Made by a program: the position numbers and the translations under genes. Of a stretch of 64,000 nt of DNA, positions 10,404 through 21,214 are shown piece after piece (positions within the stretch are counted from its first letter, which is position 1; each line of letters begins with the position of its first letter). This stretch comes from Hermatobates lingyangjiaoensis (lineage: Eukaryota; Arthropoda; Insecta; Hemiptera; Hermatobatidae). The DNA is taken from positions 5,825,001 to 5,889,000 of the forward strand of contig JAPFBL010000254.1 of assembly GCA_026182355.1 (NCBI GenBank). Direction: 5' to 3'. Under the pieces are notes generated by a model. It did not search any database. It was not told the origin of the DNA and worked only from the letters and a program-made list of their open reading frames with translations.

Positions 10404-13400
10404 AGGTCGTTACCGTACGAATTGAAGTGAGTGAGACCAAGTTTTTCTCACATGGTCAACTGTAGTTTGCTTGCTCTAGAAGCAGAGGTTCTAACTCTTT
10501 GTTCTTCCATGAACTTGAAGGACAGACAGATACTGTTGTGTATGCAGAGGCATTTACTTAACACTGTGCTAATAATGATATTTTATACTATTTTCTAATT
10601 TTTAATGATATTTTGGAATACCATGTATCATCTTTGAATCTTTGTAAATGTACCCCTTTTTAGGGTACATTTGTTAGTCCTAAAATAAAACTGAAAAAGC
10701 AGTTGCTGTAAGGGATATTTATACTGGAGGCAAGTGAAAAACAAACCACCACTGGCTCAGCTATAAAGTTAATTAAAAGCTGGAAAATATGTGAAAGGAA
10801 ATATTTATTTATATATAAAATCTGTTAGTACGAAAATATTTCACTTCCTGGTAAAAATATAGATTTTTTTATATGACAAAAAATCATAACAACTCAACAC
10901 AAATGAATAGATACCATCAAAATTGAAAATATCAGTTATATAATGAAGAAAAACTTGACTACATTAATGTTTAACATGTACTTATGTTATAAATATGTTG
11001 TGTTATATAGAGTTATATACGTTGGCAGAGAACACTGCTTCTATTTATTTTACTATACAATTTCTTATTAATTAAATACTCATGTAAAGTTTTGTATAAA
11101 AGGTTTAATTTAGCAAAAATGAAAATCATACCATACCTTATACAGTTATATAAATAATACAACGAAAAATGGATCTTGTGATTAAAAGAAAATTATAAAA
11201 TAATGGGTTTATTTTATAAATAACCCAAAGGGGAACAATTAAGATACAGCTTAGAGCCTCAGTAATGACAAATCCGGCTCTGGCTAAATGCAAATACAAC
11301 GAGATTTAAGACGGTTCACGAAGACTGACTGTCTCGGAGTGACGAAACTTGAGAACAGTGACTTGTAGGAATCGCCCATAACAGGGTTAGACATGTTCGT
11401 AGGCAATATGTAGCACCTTTAAAAAGGCAACTCTTTCTCCAGAACTGATACATTATTTTTTTAGAAATTACGCATGATTATGTATTTTATATGTATAAAA
11501 AGTAACATGTCCTAAAAGAATATTAAATACAATTGTGAACACAGTACATAGGAACTCTTTTAAGTATTACTTAATTCTTATAGTAATAATGTTATTCACT
11601 CTCCGCTAAATTTTTCCCCAGTATTAGCAGAATTAATAATCTTGTAAATCGCGGGCCTCAAAAGAATCCAAACGGATCTATGAATCCCCTTGAGACCTTT
11701 AGTAACATAATACTACGAGATAATAATAAATTAATTAGAATTTATAGTAAAATACATGATAAAATTTTAAATATATTTATTCTTAACTACTCAATATATA
11801 AATGAATGTGTCTATATTCTACGAGTTACAATTAGTTATATATTCATTTTGTCATGAAAAAAGTTATGAGTAACTTTCATTTTTTTACATACTCGTATAT
11901 CATCCATATAGTGACATTTTGTGACCCATTGCTATGTACGAGGAACCTACATTGGATTGTGCTCGTGGTAATGTGTACACGTCGAAGCCCCATAGTAGAA
12001 TAACTGTCATCATGAAATGCCGCTTTCATGAATTGATCCAGTATTTCAAGGTATGAACAATTCTGCTATCGGAATTTGCCATATGCATTTCTGGACCATA
12101 GTTTCTCTTATATTTTCCCTTATATATGCATATTATTTTCATGTTACTGTAATTAGTTTCTGTATTGATATATCCCTCAAGATGCCTATAAATATAGACA
12201 AAAGGTTGGCTTAAAGGTTTTTTTACTGTTAGACCAAACCTCCAAATCATTCTGCAACCTCTAAACCATATACGCTGCTTGTGTAAATTATTGTAAAAGT
12301 CCGTAGATTAGAGATAAATTTGTTTATGTACAAACTTATAATTACAACAAAAAGCAAAGAAAATAGGTACAGAATACATATTGACTCCAAGATAAACCTA
12401 AACAGTTGATTTATAGATTAAATAGTATTAATAGGAATAGCCATATACTCATTTTGGTTGTAATCAAGTATTTCTAAGTTGTTACTGTAACGTAGTAGTC
12501 CACATTGTATTTGTTGTTGTTGAAAATGTTATAGCCTTATCATGCTTTCGTAGCCCTCTTGAAATGTATAAATACATGGAAACGTTGGCAGAATAAGAAG
12601 TTCATTGACCAAGCCCTCAAAAAACATGTCAAAAAAGATGCCTGTCTGTTTATAATGAATTCTGTAATGTATTTCTTATTCTTTACAAAGTTCATTTAGA
12701 TTGACACTGAAGAAGTTTTACTGCAAAGGGTTACGCCCCAGTGAAGATGTAATACATTTTGACCATTACCTTCTGTTTACATTTTGATAGTCTCGTGTTA
12801 GTCAATAAAAGTTTCATGACGAAATTAATTATGAAGCAATTTCATTTAAATAACACGTTTTGCATTGCCTTTCCTTATCTTGTAGATCTTGAAAAGGTTC
12901 TGTTAAGAAGTTTATACGATGTTGTTGGGGTAGAGAACAGTTCCTGGCGGGCTGCGTTTTGACATGCCCCATCTAGATGGACGTGTTCCTGTAGCTAACA
13001 GTATCCCCGGCCCAAACAAATTCAAAACTATTTCTTCATTAATATCAACTTTCTTTTCATGTTATTATTAAACATTTGGAAATTTTATCTTTAACTCACA
13101 TTCTTTAGATATGTTCATTATAGATGTGGTATTCTACAAGACAAGGTATTTTTTTTTACATTTTACGTTATTCTTGGAAGTTTATATAAAGAGTTTAAAT
13201 TAAATAAAGCGTCTAAAGCATTCTGTTAGTTTGGCTACTATTTCTATTAACCTGCTAAACAACATTTTTCGAACTGACAATTCGAAAATATATTTCTGAA
13301 ATGGATAGTTTCAAGACAAAAACACTAAATCTGAATTAACGAATCATAAATATGCAAGAATCAATAAACATGAATTAGGTTTTAATTTCCATTTATTTAT

Positions 13401-14151
13401 ATATTAATATATTTTAAGAAATCAATTTACAAATACCCTAGTTTTTATAAGTGAATGAGAAGAATGAATCTACATTTTTTTGAAATACCACTTTACTTTT
13501 TTGTTTTTATAAAACTACATAAGTACTAACACCATTATTTTTATAAAAATAAAAGTATTTTGTAAAATATACACCAACAAACAATATGTTTTTTAATTTT
13601 TTTTTTAAATTTCAAGATGAAAGGAAACAAAATTTATACTAACAATTCAAGAACAAATTTAGGTTAGTAGAAATTATTTTCAATTATCAAGTTCCAATTA
13701 GTGGCAAATAAATTTAAAAATGCAATTAGTGTATGGTAAACTGGAAACGGAAGAGGGAGCTTTAAACTTTCACATTTATATTAACGAGCCATCATATTAA
13801 TAGGTCCATTAGTGATAAAGACTTCACATCAAAAACATAATTCCAAATAACCTTGACTTGTTAAACAAGCATGATTTAATGATTATTACGAAAATATTAT
13901 TAATTCAAAGAAGACAATTTTTAGAATATAAAAATCAGGTTAAACCGGCATTCAGGTCTGCATTAAAATAATCTGTAATGTAATACTTAGTTATTCTGTT
14001 TCGAAAATTGTAAATTTCTATCTATGAAAAAAGTTTTAAATAAAAACTGAAAACTTTGCAATGAGAGTTTAATTTGAACCTGAAGAACTGACTGAGTCCT
14101 GAAAAATTATTTTGTTTCTACTTCACAGTCCAGGCTTTTATTAATATATAT
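10404..14151. other. Intron sequence, mostly unrecognised
   Basis: No supported gene. A single direct copy of the repeat arm seen at 48590-48650 occurs near 14020-14110 (TTTAATTTGAACCTGAAGAA, then GAGTCCTGA). The rest is plain AT-rich sequence. Confidence 0.5.
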
Positions 14152-14186
14152 ATATGATCAAACCACAATAAGAAATGGGAAAACAA

Positions 14187-14229
14187 GACTAAGATCTTTC
14201 AACCGTAACAAGCGGTCTTCGTCAGAGTC
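14187..14229 (-). ncRNA. Hammerhead-ribozyme-like motif (GACT-CTGACGA family)
   Basis: Minus strand: GACT, CTGACGA, stem-loop GACCG..CGGTT, GAAA, GATC, TT, AGTC. Identical in layout to 14271-14313. Confidence 0.6.
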
Positions 14230-14270
14230 AAAAACCCGTCACGAACGAACGAACCTTCGTCAGGGTTTTT

Positions 14271-14313
14271 GACTCTGACGAAGACCGCTTGTTACGGTTG
14301 AAAGATCTTAGTC
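14271..14313 (+). ncRNA. Hammerhead-ribozyme-like motif (GACT-CTGACGA family)
   Basis: Stem I 5' strand GACT (14271-14274); core CTGACGA (14275-14281); stem-loop with ACCG/CGGT pairing (14282-14299); core GAAA (14300-14303); GATC (14304-14307), which with the flanking A and T makes the palindrome AGATCT; site CUU (H17 = U); AGTC (14310-14313), fully complementary to GACT. A six-base palindromic stem III is too short for a hairpin but could pair two molecules, as in dimeric type I hammerheads. One or two extra bases between core and stem II are unusual. Confidence 0.6.
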
Positions 14314-14398
14314 TGTTTTTCCCATTTCTTATTGTGGTTTGATCATTGATTGTTATTTCACGTGTTTATGTGAAAGCTTTATATCTATCTATCTATAT

Positions 14399-14402
14399 AT
14401 AT

Positions 14403-14439
<37 letters not shown>
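14399..14439. repeat. (TA)n tract
   Basis: TA run directly after the foldback repeat. Confidence 0.9.
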
Positions 14440-14442
<3 letters not shown>

Positions 14443-14515
14443 TAGTATATGATGGTGGATTTAGTATATATATATATGTGCTAAATAATCACTATAAACA
14501 CGTTATCAAAACTAA

Positions 14516-14658
14516 TGAAAGTATAAGCCACAAGGAAAAGTAAAAAACACAGAAAATGTGCTCTGAAAATATTTAGATACAAATTTATCTAAATTTGAAG
14601 GGCCTCAGAGCACATGCCTGTGTTTTTTTTTTACTTTTCCTTGTGGCTTATACTTTCA
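14516..14658. repeat. Foldback repeat, GCTCT-CTGATGA family, core partly lost
   Basis: Inverted arms (14516-14565 and 14600-14658) end in GAAAGTATAAGCCACAAGG. The right arm keeps TTGAAGGGCC, TC, AGAGC, which is the 3' half of the unit at 42489-42523. The 5' half with CTGATGA has been lost. TA tracts flank it. Confidence 0.7.
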
Positions 14659-14670
14659 TATATATATAGT

Positions 14671-14677
<7 letters not shown>

Positions 14678-14717
<40 letters not shown>
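14678..14717. repeat. (TA)n tract interrupted by mariner B
   Basis: TA run into whose end the mariner copy at 14718 inserted. Confidence 0.9.
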
Positions 14718-14718
<1 letters not shown>

Positions 14719-15630
14719 GAGGTGTGTAAATAAAGTAGTGAGACTGGCAACGTCGCTTTTGATCTGGCAACGCTGGAGACGCGTGGCCTTGAGTAGCGTC
14801 AGGTGCACGTGTGATGCGCCTCCAGTATGAATCTGAACTCGCCACAGTCATTTGTTTGTCCGTAGCGTTGGTTTTCGTGAAATGGTTTTTTCTTGAGCGT
14901 TTTAAACATGAGTGACCTGAAAGTTGAGCAGCGGTGTGCAATCAAATTTTGCTTCAGACTTGGACATAATGCAACCGAAACTTTTGAAAAACTTCAGGAG
15001 GCCTATGGAGAACGTGTTTTATCAAGGGCACAGGTTTTTCGGTGGTTTAAGGAATTTTCAGAAGGAAGAGAGTCGATTGAAGATGAACCACGAAGCGGAA
15101 GGCCTTCAAGTGCAAACACCGATGAAAATGTCAACAGAGTACGGAACCTTGTGCGTTCAGATCGACGCTTGACAGTCAGAATGATCGGGGAACAGTTGAA
15201 TTTGAATCACACCTCCGTTCATCACATTTTGACCAATGAATTGGAGATGAGAAAAATTTGATGACGCGCCCTGTCACACTGCCATCTCAATAAACGAGTT
15301 TTTGGCCAGTAAAAACATTCCTGTTGCTCCTCAGCCTCCTTATTCACCAGACTTGAGTCCTTGTGACTTTTTCCTCTTCCCGAGATTGAAAAATCACCTC
15401 AAGGGAACTCATTTCGGGACACTACAAAACATACAAACTGCTGTAACCGACCAGTGAAGGCCATTCCAGAATCCGAGTTCCAGCAATGCTACAATGATTG
15501 GAAGGACCGTCTCCAGCGCTGTGTGGCTTCCGAAGGGAACTATTTTGAAGGTGACAATATCACATTGTAATTATATTTGAATAGAAAATTTAAAAAAAAA
15601 TCAGTCTCACTACTTTATTTACATCCCTCG
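14718..15630 (+). mobile_element. mariner element, internally deleted copy B
   Basis: Inverted terminal repeats match copy A (GAGGTGTGTAAATAAAGTAG; right end with two substitutions), with flanking TA at 14716-14717 and 15631-15632. It is 913 bases long, again shorter than the usual 1.3 kb. It inserted in a TA microsatellite. Confidence 0.95.
14908..15570 (+). pseudogene. mariner transposase pseudogene (copy B)
   Basis: The ATG at 14908 opens MSDLKVEQRC; the upstream copy-A Met is lost here, so this is the natural start. The helix-turn-helix region is intact through VHHILTNELEMRKI (about residue 117). A deletion near 15258-15262 then removes everything to just before APCHTAISINEF, taking out the first and second catalytic Asp residues. 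Beyond it PPYSPDLSPCDFFLF and the third Asp remain. A one-base loss in the codons for TDQLKA shifts the frame near the C-terminus. The lesions differ from copy A: B keeps a longer N-terminal part but loses HHDN, while A keeps HHDN. Both derive from one intact parent family. Confidence 0.9.
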
Positions 15631-15632
15631 TA

Positions 15633-15920
15633 TATATATTCGATGCGATGTGGACCAATGGGAGTGGAGTTTGCAGGTCCATGCGTAAGGTCCCAGTTGC
15701 CCGCTGCTCAGCAAAAAGCCTCTGTCTTTCTGCCAATAGGTATAGAGGTTGCACAGTCCCTCTGTGTTAAATGATGTTTGGCAGAAAACATTAGCCTCAC
15801 TTTACAGTGAACTCCTGTTCCCTTTCTATTTCTGATTTTTGTGGTGGTTGGGTGTTGTTTACTATTTTCTGTTGCGGATATTGCTAGATTTTTAATTGAT
15901 ACTTTTGGTTGTTTACTGCG

Positions 15921-15923
<3 letters not shown>
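15633..15923. other. Unrecognised, less AT-rich stretch
   Basis: Balanced base composition compared with the surroundings (15650-15830), but no recognisable product or RNA. Possibly another old transposon piece. Confidence 0.3.

Positions 15924-15966
<43 letters not shown>
15924..15966. repeat. (TA)n tract
   Basis: TA dinucleotide run. Confidence 0.95.
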
Positions 15967-15972
<6 letters not shown>

Positions 15973-16081
15973 CTACTCCAATTTACGAACAAATTGGAGC
16001 AGACCAGCTTAAAAGTCGTTAACGCAGAGGCTGCTGTGTACTTTAATGAAACATGTTTACTTGAAGATTTGCTGCCATCAA

Positions 16082-16132
<51 letters not shown>
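16082..16132. repeat. (CA)n-(TA)n compound microsatellite
   Basis: Five CA units pass directly into about 20 TA units. Confidence 0.95.
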
Positions 16133-16135
<3 letters not shown>

Positions 16136-17778
16136 GTTAACTTTAATAGTACAAATACTTCCCTATTCTGATTACATTTGTTTCGATTAAATAATTACTT
16201 AATATAACCGATGTTGCTATTTTTTTAATCGATTACGCTTCATTACCAGACTGAAGAGATATAAATAAAATCGAATCTTATCAAATCCACAAAGAATTAC
16301 TTGCACATTGAATATTGTAGAAGGCATTTTTTTTTTATTTCTCTTCATTCAATATAAATATGCTTTTAAAGGAGTACAAGTCCGTATAACTAATCATTAA
16401 TAAGTAAAGCAAAATCTAACAAGAAAATTCACCATGAGAACCGAGAGGGTCCTTTTTACAACTAAATTTACTTTATTTTTATTTAATTATATAATTTATT
16501 AGTACAGTATTAATATTTTCTACTAGCAGCCTACTCTCGGCTTTGGAAATATGAGCATACGATAGTTATAATAGCCTTTATTATCATACAATATTGATAT
16601 TATATTAAAATATAATATTAAATATATGATTGAAAACTTTAATGCCTTTTTTTTCATTAATATAAAACTTCTTACCATTTTCTAATGAAATAAAAGACAC
16701 GACGGACAAAAAAAAAATACATAACCTGCAAACGAATGAAACATCATTGTATCTTCAGTTAAAAATCAACTAATATAAAACTGATAAATAAGAATAACTG
16801 ATTCAATACTCCGCAATACTGTGGATTATATTCATTAATAATAATTAATAAGAAATTTAACTTTGAACATTTTTTTAAAATGTTTACTGAGTATTTAATG
16901 CTGTTTAAGAACTTTTCAGAAATATATTTTTAAAAATATATTATTTTAGTAGTTTAATATTCAATTGTAATTAATTAATTAATATTAATATTCAATTAAT
17001 ATTCAACTGTTTGATTAAGTAATCAACATGATTACTCAGTAATCAATAAGGAGAAGTGAGGTTTACTCCTTCGGACTCTGCTTAAATAGTTGGGGTGACG
17101 CAAATTTTACACTTATATCAGGTTTTTGAGATGTTAAGAACATAGATGAAGTCAATTTGGTATTTGGTAGAAGACCAGATTATTAATTGTTCATATGTCT
17201 TAAGAATTTTACCAAAATAGAAATCCATTTTTAAGTTCATTAAGTTCATCTGAATATTTTGTTATCAATTTTTCAAAGTAAAGAAGTTATTCCTAATTTT
17301 TCAACCTTGAAGACTAAATTACTTAAAATTCTTTGTTATAGCATTGCTAGGTCATGAAAGAGATCTATTGTTCATAATTCATGTTTGTAGTATCAGTATT
17401 GCGTTGAAACACTCAGTGGCATGGTTATGAGGTATTAGGCACGATATTTTCTAAAGATTAAGTTTATATTATGTTTTCTTATCTACTATGTTTGAGTAAA
17501 GCAAAACATATCACACCAAATAAAGAAACAAACTCGGTCATGTGATTAACGGTCTGTTTTGATATTAGAACGTGTACCCAGCCTTTCGGCCATATCACGT
17601 ATGACTAACGGTTTACAAAAATGGGTGGAAATTCGTTTCCCATTCCTAGGAAAACACTAAAGATGAAAAGTGCGGGCATTGGACACAAAATAAAACTTCC
17701 AAACAACATTAATATTCTTTTGTTTAAGTCAGTGGTCTGTGCCTTATACACCTCAGGGTTCTTATAAATTCAGTCCAC

Positions 17779-17780
<2 letters not shown>
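16133..17780. other. Intron sequence, nothing recognised
   Basis: AT-rich; no supported gene or element. Confidence 0.6.

Positions 17781-17781
<1 letters not shown>

Positions 17782-17842
<61 letters not shown>
17782..17842. repeat. (TA)n tract
   Basis: About 30 TA units upstream of the solo hammerhead-like repeat. Confidence 0.95.
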
Positions 17843-17844
<2 letters not shown>

Positions 17845-17869
17845 ATGATAGTTATATATATAACTGATG

Positions 17870-17995
17870 TTAGTTGGGTTTTTGACTCTGACGAAGACCG
17901 CTTGTTACGGTTGAAAGATCTTAGTCTTGTTCTCCCATTTCTTATTGTGGTTTGATCATTGATTGTGTTTCACGTGTTTATGTGAAATCTTTATA
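17870..17995 (+). repeat. Solo copy of the GACT-CTGACGA repeat
   Basis: A single, non-inverted arm with the family flank GTGGTTTGATCATTGATTG and TTTCACGTGTTTATGTGAAA on its right, bracketed by TA tracts on both sides. Confidence 0.85.
17884..17926 (+). ncRNA. Hammerhead-ribozyme-like motif (GACT-CTGACGA family)
   Basis: Same complete order as 14271-14313: GACT, CTGACGA, stem-loop, GAAA, GATC, TT, AGTC. Unlike the foldback copies it has no inverted partner nearby to compete for folding. Confidence 0.6.
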
Positions 17996-18009
17996 TATAT
18001 ATATATATA

Positions 18010-21000
18010 TTAATTTATATTTATTAATTTAAATTATATTTACTGAATGAACGTCATGCATTGATGGGAACTAAAATTATGATTAATTATTCATAAATTT
18101 AAACAAATAATATAATTTAGCAGAACAGTCGTGTAAAGACTTATTTTACAATTTATTTTTTCAGAAAAACCGCAATATATTTTCTATTTACATTGATTTA
18201 TTAATTATTTTTATAAAATGATTATTAAATTACTTGGTTTTGTTTATATATTTAATATAACATTAACAAATTATGATATCCAAATTGGATTCCTCATGAG
18301 TTTTGATTTGTGGGTAACTGTAAGTGTTGTCGGGAAAGTACCAATTTTTTTATTGTCAAATGTAGAACATGGTAAAGATTTAAGAAGGTTTGTGTAAAAG
18401 TTTGAGAAAAAATGTACAGGGTAGACCCACTCTCCTCCTAGTTTTGATATGTTTCACTTTTCAATTTTCTGAAACAGTTGAATGAAAGTTATGTAATAAC
18501 TAGTTTGCTATATACAAAAACATATCATAACTTTTCTTATTTCTTCTAGATCAGAAGTTTTCAAACTTATCTTCGTCATTTTCCACCTAAGGACCTTGAA
18601 ACCTGCTCCCGTGTGTTGATAAAAAAATTATCTGAAAAATAAACTTTCGTTGGAAAAAAATGCATAAGAAGTGAATATCATTGTAAAAATTAAATTAATA
18701 AATGAAAAGATAGATAAAGTTCTGAGCAAGGAAGTTTCACCCAGGTATCCTTCATGTGCGTGTGTCTGAGATGATGGCTTTTAACTCTCCGTGATTGCCT
18801 AAGCTGAAACAAGAATGGTGTTCTCACAAACAGACTATTTATTCTGATCTCCCATATATATTACCTGAGCTCTTTGATGGTCCATCATCTACCCTATCAC
18901 ACTCCGTCGTTAAGTTATCCCCTATCTTTATTTCATTTTTAGCTTTTGTTTGTTATCTTCTGTATCCATTACTAGTGGCTCAGACAGTGATATCTGGCCA
19001 GTGGTGTTCAGTCAAAATCAGTTCCGATACTTTTCACACAGACGCCATAGTCTCTTTCAACCCCTTTCAGATTAAGTTTGAAATGAGAAAGGTTCCTTAA
19101 TCTTACTGGAACCAGACTTCCCAATAACTGCCTAAGAGCTTGCACTTCACATAGGTTTAGATAACTTCTAAATAAATATTGAAAGTTGAGACTAATTTCG
19201 TTTGGATCACTCTGAATAAAAAACTATGGCATAACACATTTAAGCTTTGTTTTTCTCTTCTTATTCTGATAATTGATTGCTTGTGTCTTGTAATCTCATT
19301 AAGCATAACTTTGTCTACTGTTAATATCTTTACTAATGTAATTATCAGCTCATTAAACCTGTCAACTGAACGTATAGTACAAAAACAAACGACCCATGCA
19401 ACTTTCCAATATATATTTAACTGATTACTTAGAAGTATAAGATTCCAGATCTCCTTCAACGATTTAATAGCTATTTAATATATATACAACTGTTACAATG
19501 AAGTGTTGATAAAAGGAAGATGAAGGGGGTAGAAAAGACGTAAAACTGTTTCAAACAAAGGATGGTGTACAGTAACTGGTGTCTCGGTCTTGTATACAAA
19601 TCTAGCCTGCCCATCGTATTAATCTTCCTTTGTAAACTTATAGACTATTTCTGGCGAGAGTAGCCGTGATTGCCCGCGAAACGAGCCCAGACATACGAGT
19701 TGTGTCTTTCTTTTTACTCCAGTATTCAAAAGGCAACTATTCGAAATAGAAATAGAAATAATTATTAAATCAGAGAAAAACTAAAAGTATTCATTCCTTG
19801 TAAAGAATTAATTAAACTATTTCTACTTATTGGTCCGATAATTGTTTAAGTTATATTGTTTAACTTTGTAACAGTCGCAGCTGAAGAATTCCATATTTCA
19901 AGTAGGTAAGTACATTAGCTTCTCAGAATGTCTGTATCACAAGCTATTCATGTGGTTATTAGCTGGCTAGTTTTTATGAAGTTATATAATTTGAGCCGTA
20001 AGTTTATAGCCTGGAGATGGTCATATGGATGCCTGATATAGCTAGTGATAAAGTTTTTTGAGGAGCTAAAGTATTTATTCTCGAAGCATGACCACAATCA
20101 AGGGTATCCACATTATTGCATGGTGATTAAACTGACTCAATGGAATCTGAAATAATAAACAATTCTCAGTAAATATTAATCCTGTGATATTTGTACACTC
20201 ATGATAGACTGTTTTAATATAAAGCAGGAACATAGTTTGATTAATAAGCTTTACATATTAAATCTAAAACAATTTCTTTGATATTAATATCATCAATGAA
20301 AATCTTTGAATACCTTTTCTCAAATATCACTTCTTCTCACAATATATAAACGAGTTTGTAAAGACGTACTTAAATTTCGAAAAAATGATCTTCAACGGAC
20401 TAGTGAATCACATTAACAGCAAATCACACTAAAAGTATCGGATTAATTTTTGGTTGAACAATCCAAGCCAAATTTACACATTTTAAATGTATTTATTTTC
20501 CTATTTTATGAGAAATGATTATCTCCAGTTTATTGCTGAGTGAGTGTATTTATATATACATATACATGAATGAAAACAAACAGCTGTTTCTCTGTGGCTA
20601 TCCAAAAGGCAATACTCTATTCCTGGAATTTTCAAACATGATCTGGCACCCTCCAGTTGGTCCCACTGCCTGTTTACTCCACTCCTTCACGCTACTCGTT
20701 CTATGTTTGATGTTTAAGACCTTTACTCTAATAAACTTGAGTGGGCAAACGTAGAGACACTGGAAGTAAATCAACCCGGTAGTGTGACTCACGCATAACT
20801 GAAATTGTTACCAACTGAATGTCAGCCATTTTTATTATTACTGTTCCGGCTTCTGGTTTAGTTTTAATTTTGAATATATGATAATATATTTATCATTCGT
20901 TAATAATAATATAATAAAGTATTATTCTATAATATATTAATAGAATAAAGTAGACGAACTAAAGAAATTAAATAAAGTAATTTATTTATGAATTGAAATC

Positions 21001-21040
21001 ATTAACTGCTACCATTTAGCATTTATAAGCACAGGGTATG
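18010..21040. other. Intron sequence, nothing firmly recognised
   Basis: AAGTTTTCAAACTTATCTTC near 18551 faintly resembles hAT element ends. A 101-codon open frame at 18795-19100 resembles no family I know and is probably chance. No RNA gene seen. Confidence 0.5.
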
Positions 21041-21059
21041 GATTAGGTAGTTATGTCGG

Positions 21060-21214
21060 AGTTGATATTGTCAGAGACCACTTCAAGGCGCCTGCGTCGT
21101 GTCGGCTGAGAAACCATTCTATAACCTCTTTTAGTTGACTTCGTTACCATGTTGAAAAGTAGTTACTTATCTCATTCCTATTAAACAGTTGTTTTTTTAA
21201 TTGTCAAATTTAAA
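21060..21214 (+). promoter_or_regulatory. Putative promoter/5' leader of the WDR55-like gene
   Basis: A short less AT-rich pocket with CpGs (AAGGCGCCTGCGTCGTGTCG near 21086) lies within 160 bases of the ATG and is the only such pocket nearby. No TATA box is evident. It is inferred from position only. Confidence 0.3.

Larger units (their letters stand above)
14152..14362. repeat. Foldback repeat with two intact hammerhead-like units
   Basis: Arms of about 85 bases (14152-14237 and 14261-14345) are nearly perfect inverted copies around a 23-base loop. Each carries a complete unit. The right side continues into ATTTCACGTGTTTATGTGAA, the family's usual right flank, and then a TA tract at 14399. 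Confidence 0.9.

Noticed and set aside
9308..11282. hAT element bounded by CAGGGCCAGATTT and AATCCGGCTCTG
   Set aside because: The two ends look alike, but the flanking octamers match at only about 4 of 8 and a Helitron relic lies inside. Not enough to call an element.
18795..19100. 101-codon open frame
   Set aside because: No recognisable domain and no gene context; this length is expected by chance in a window this size.
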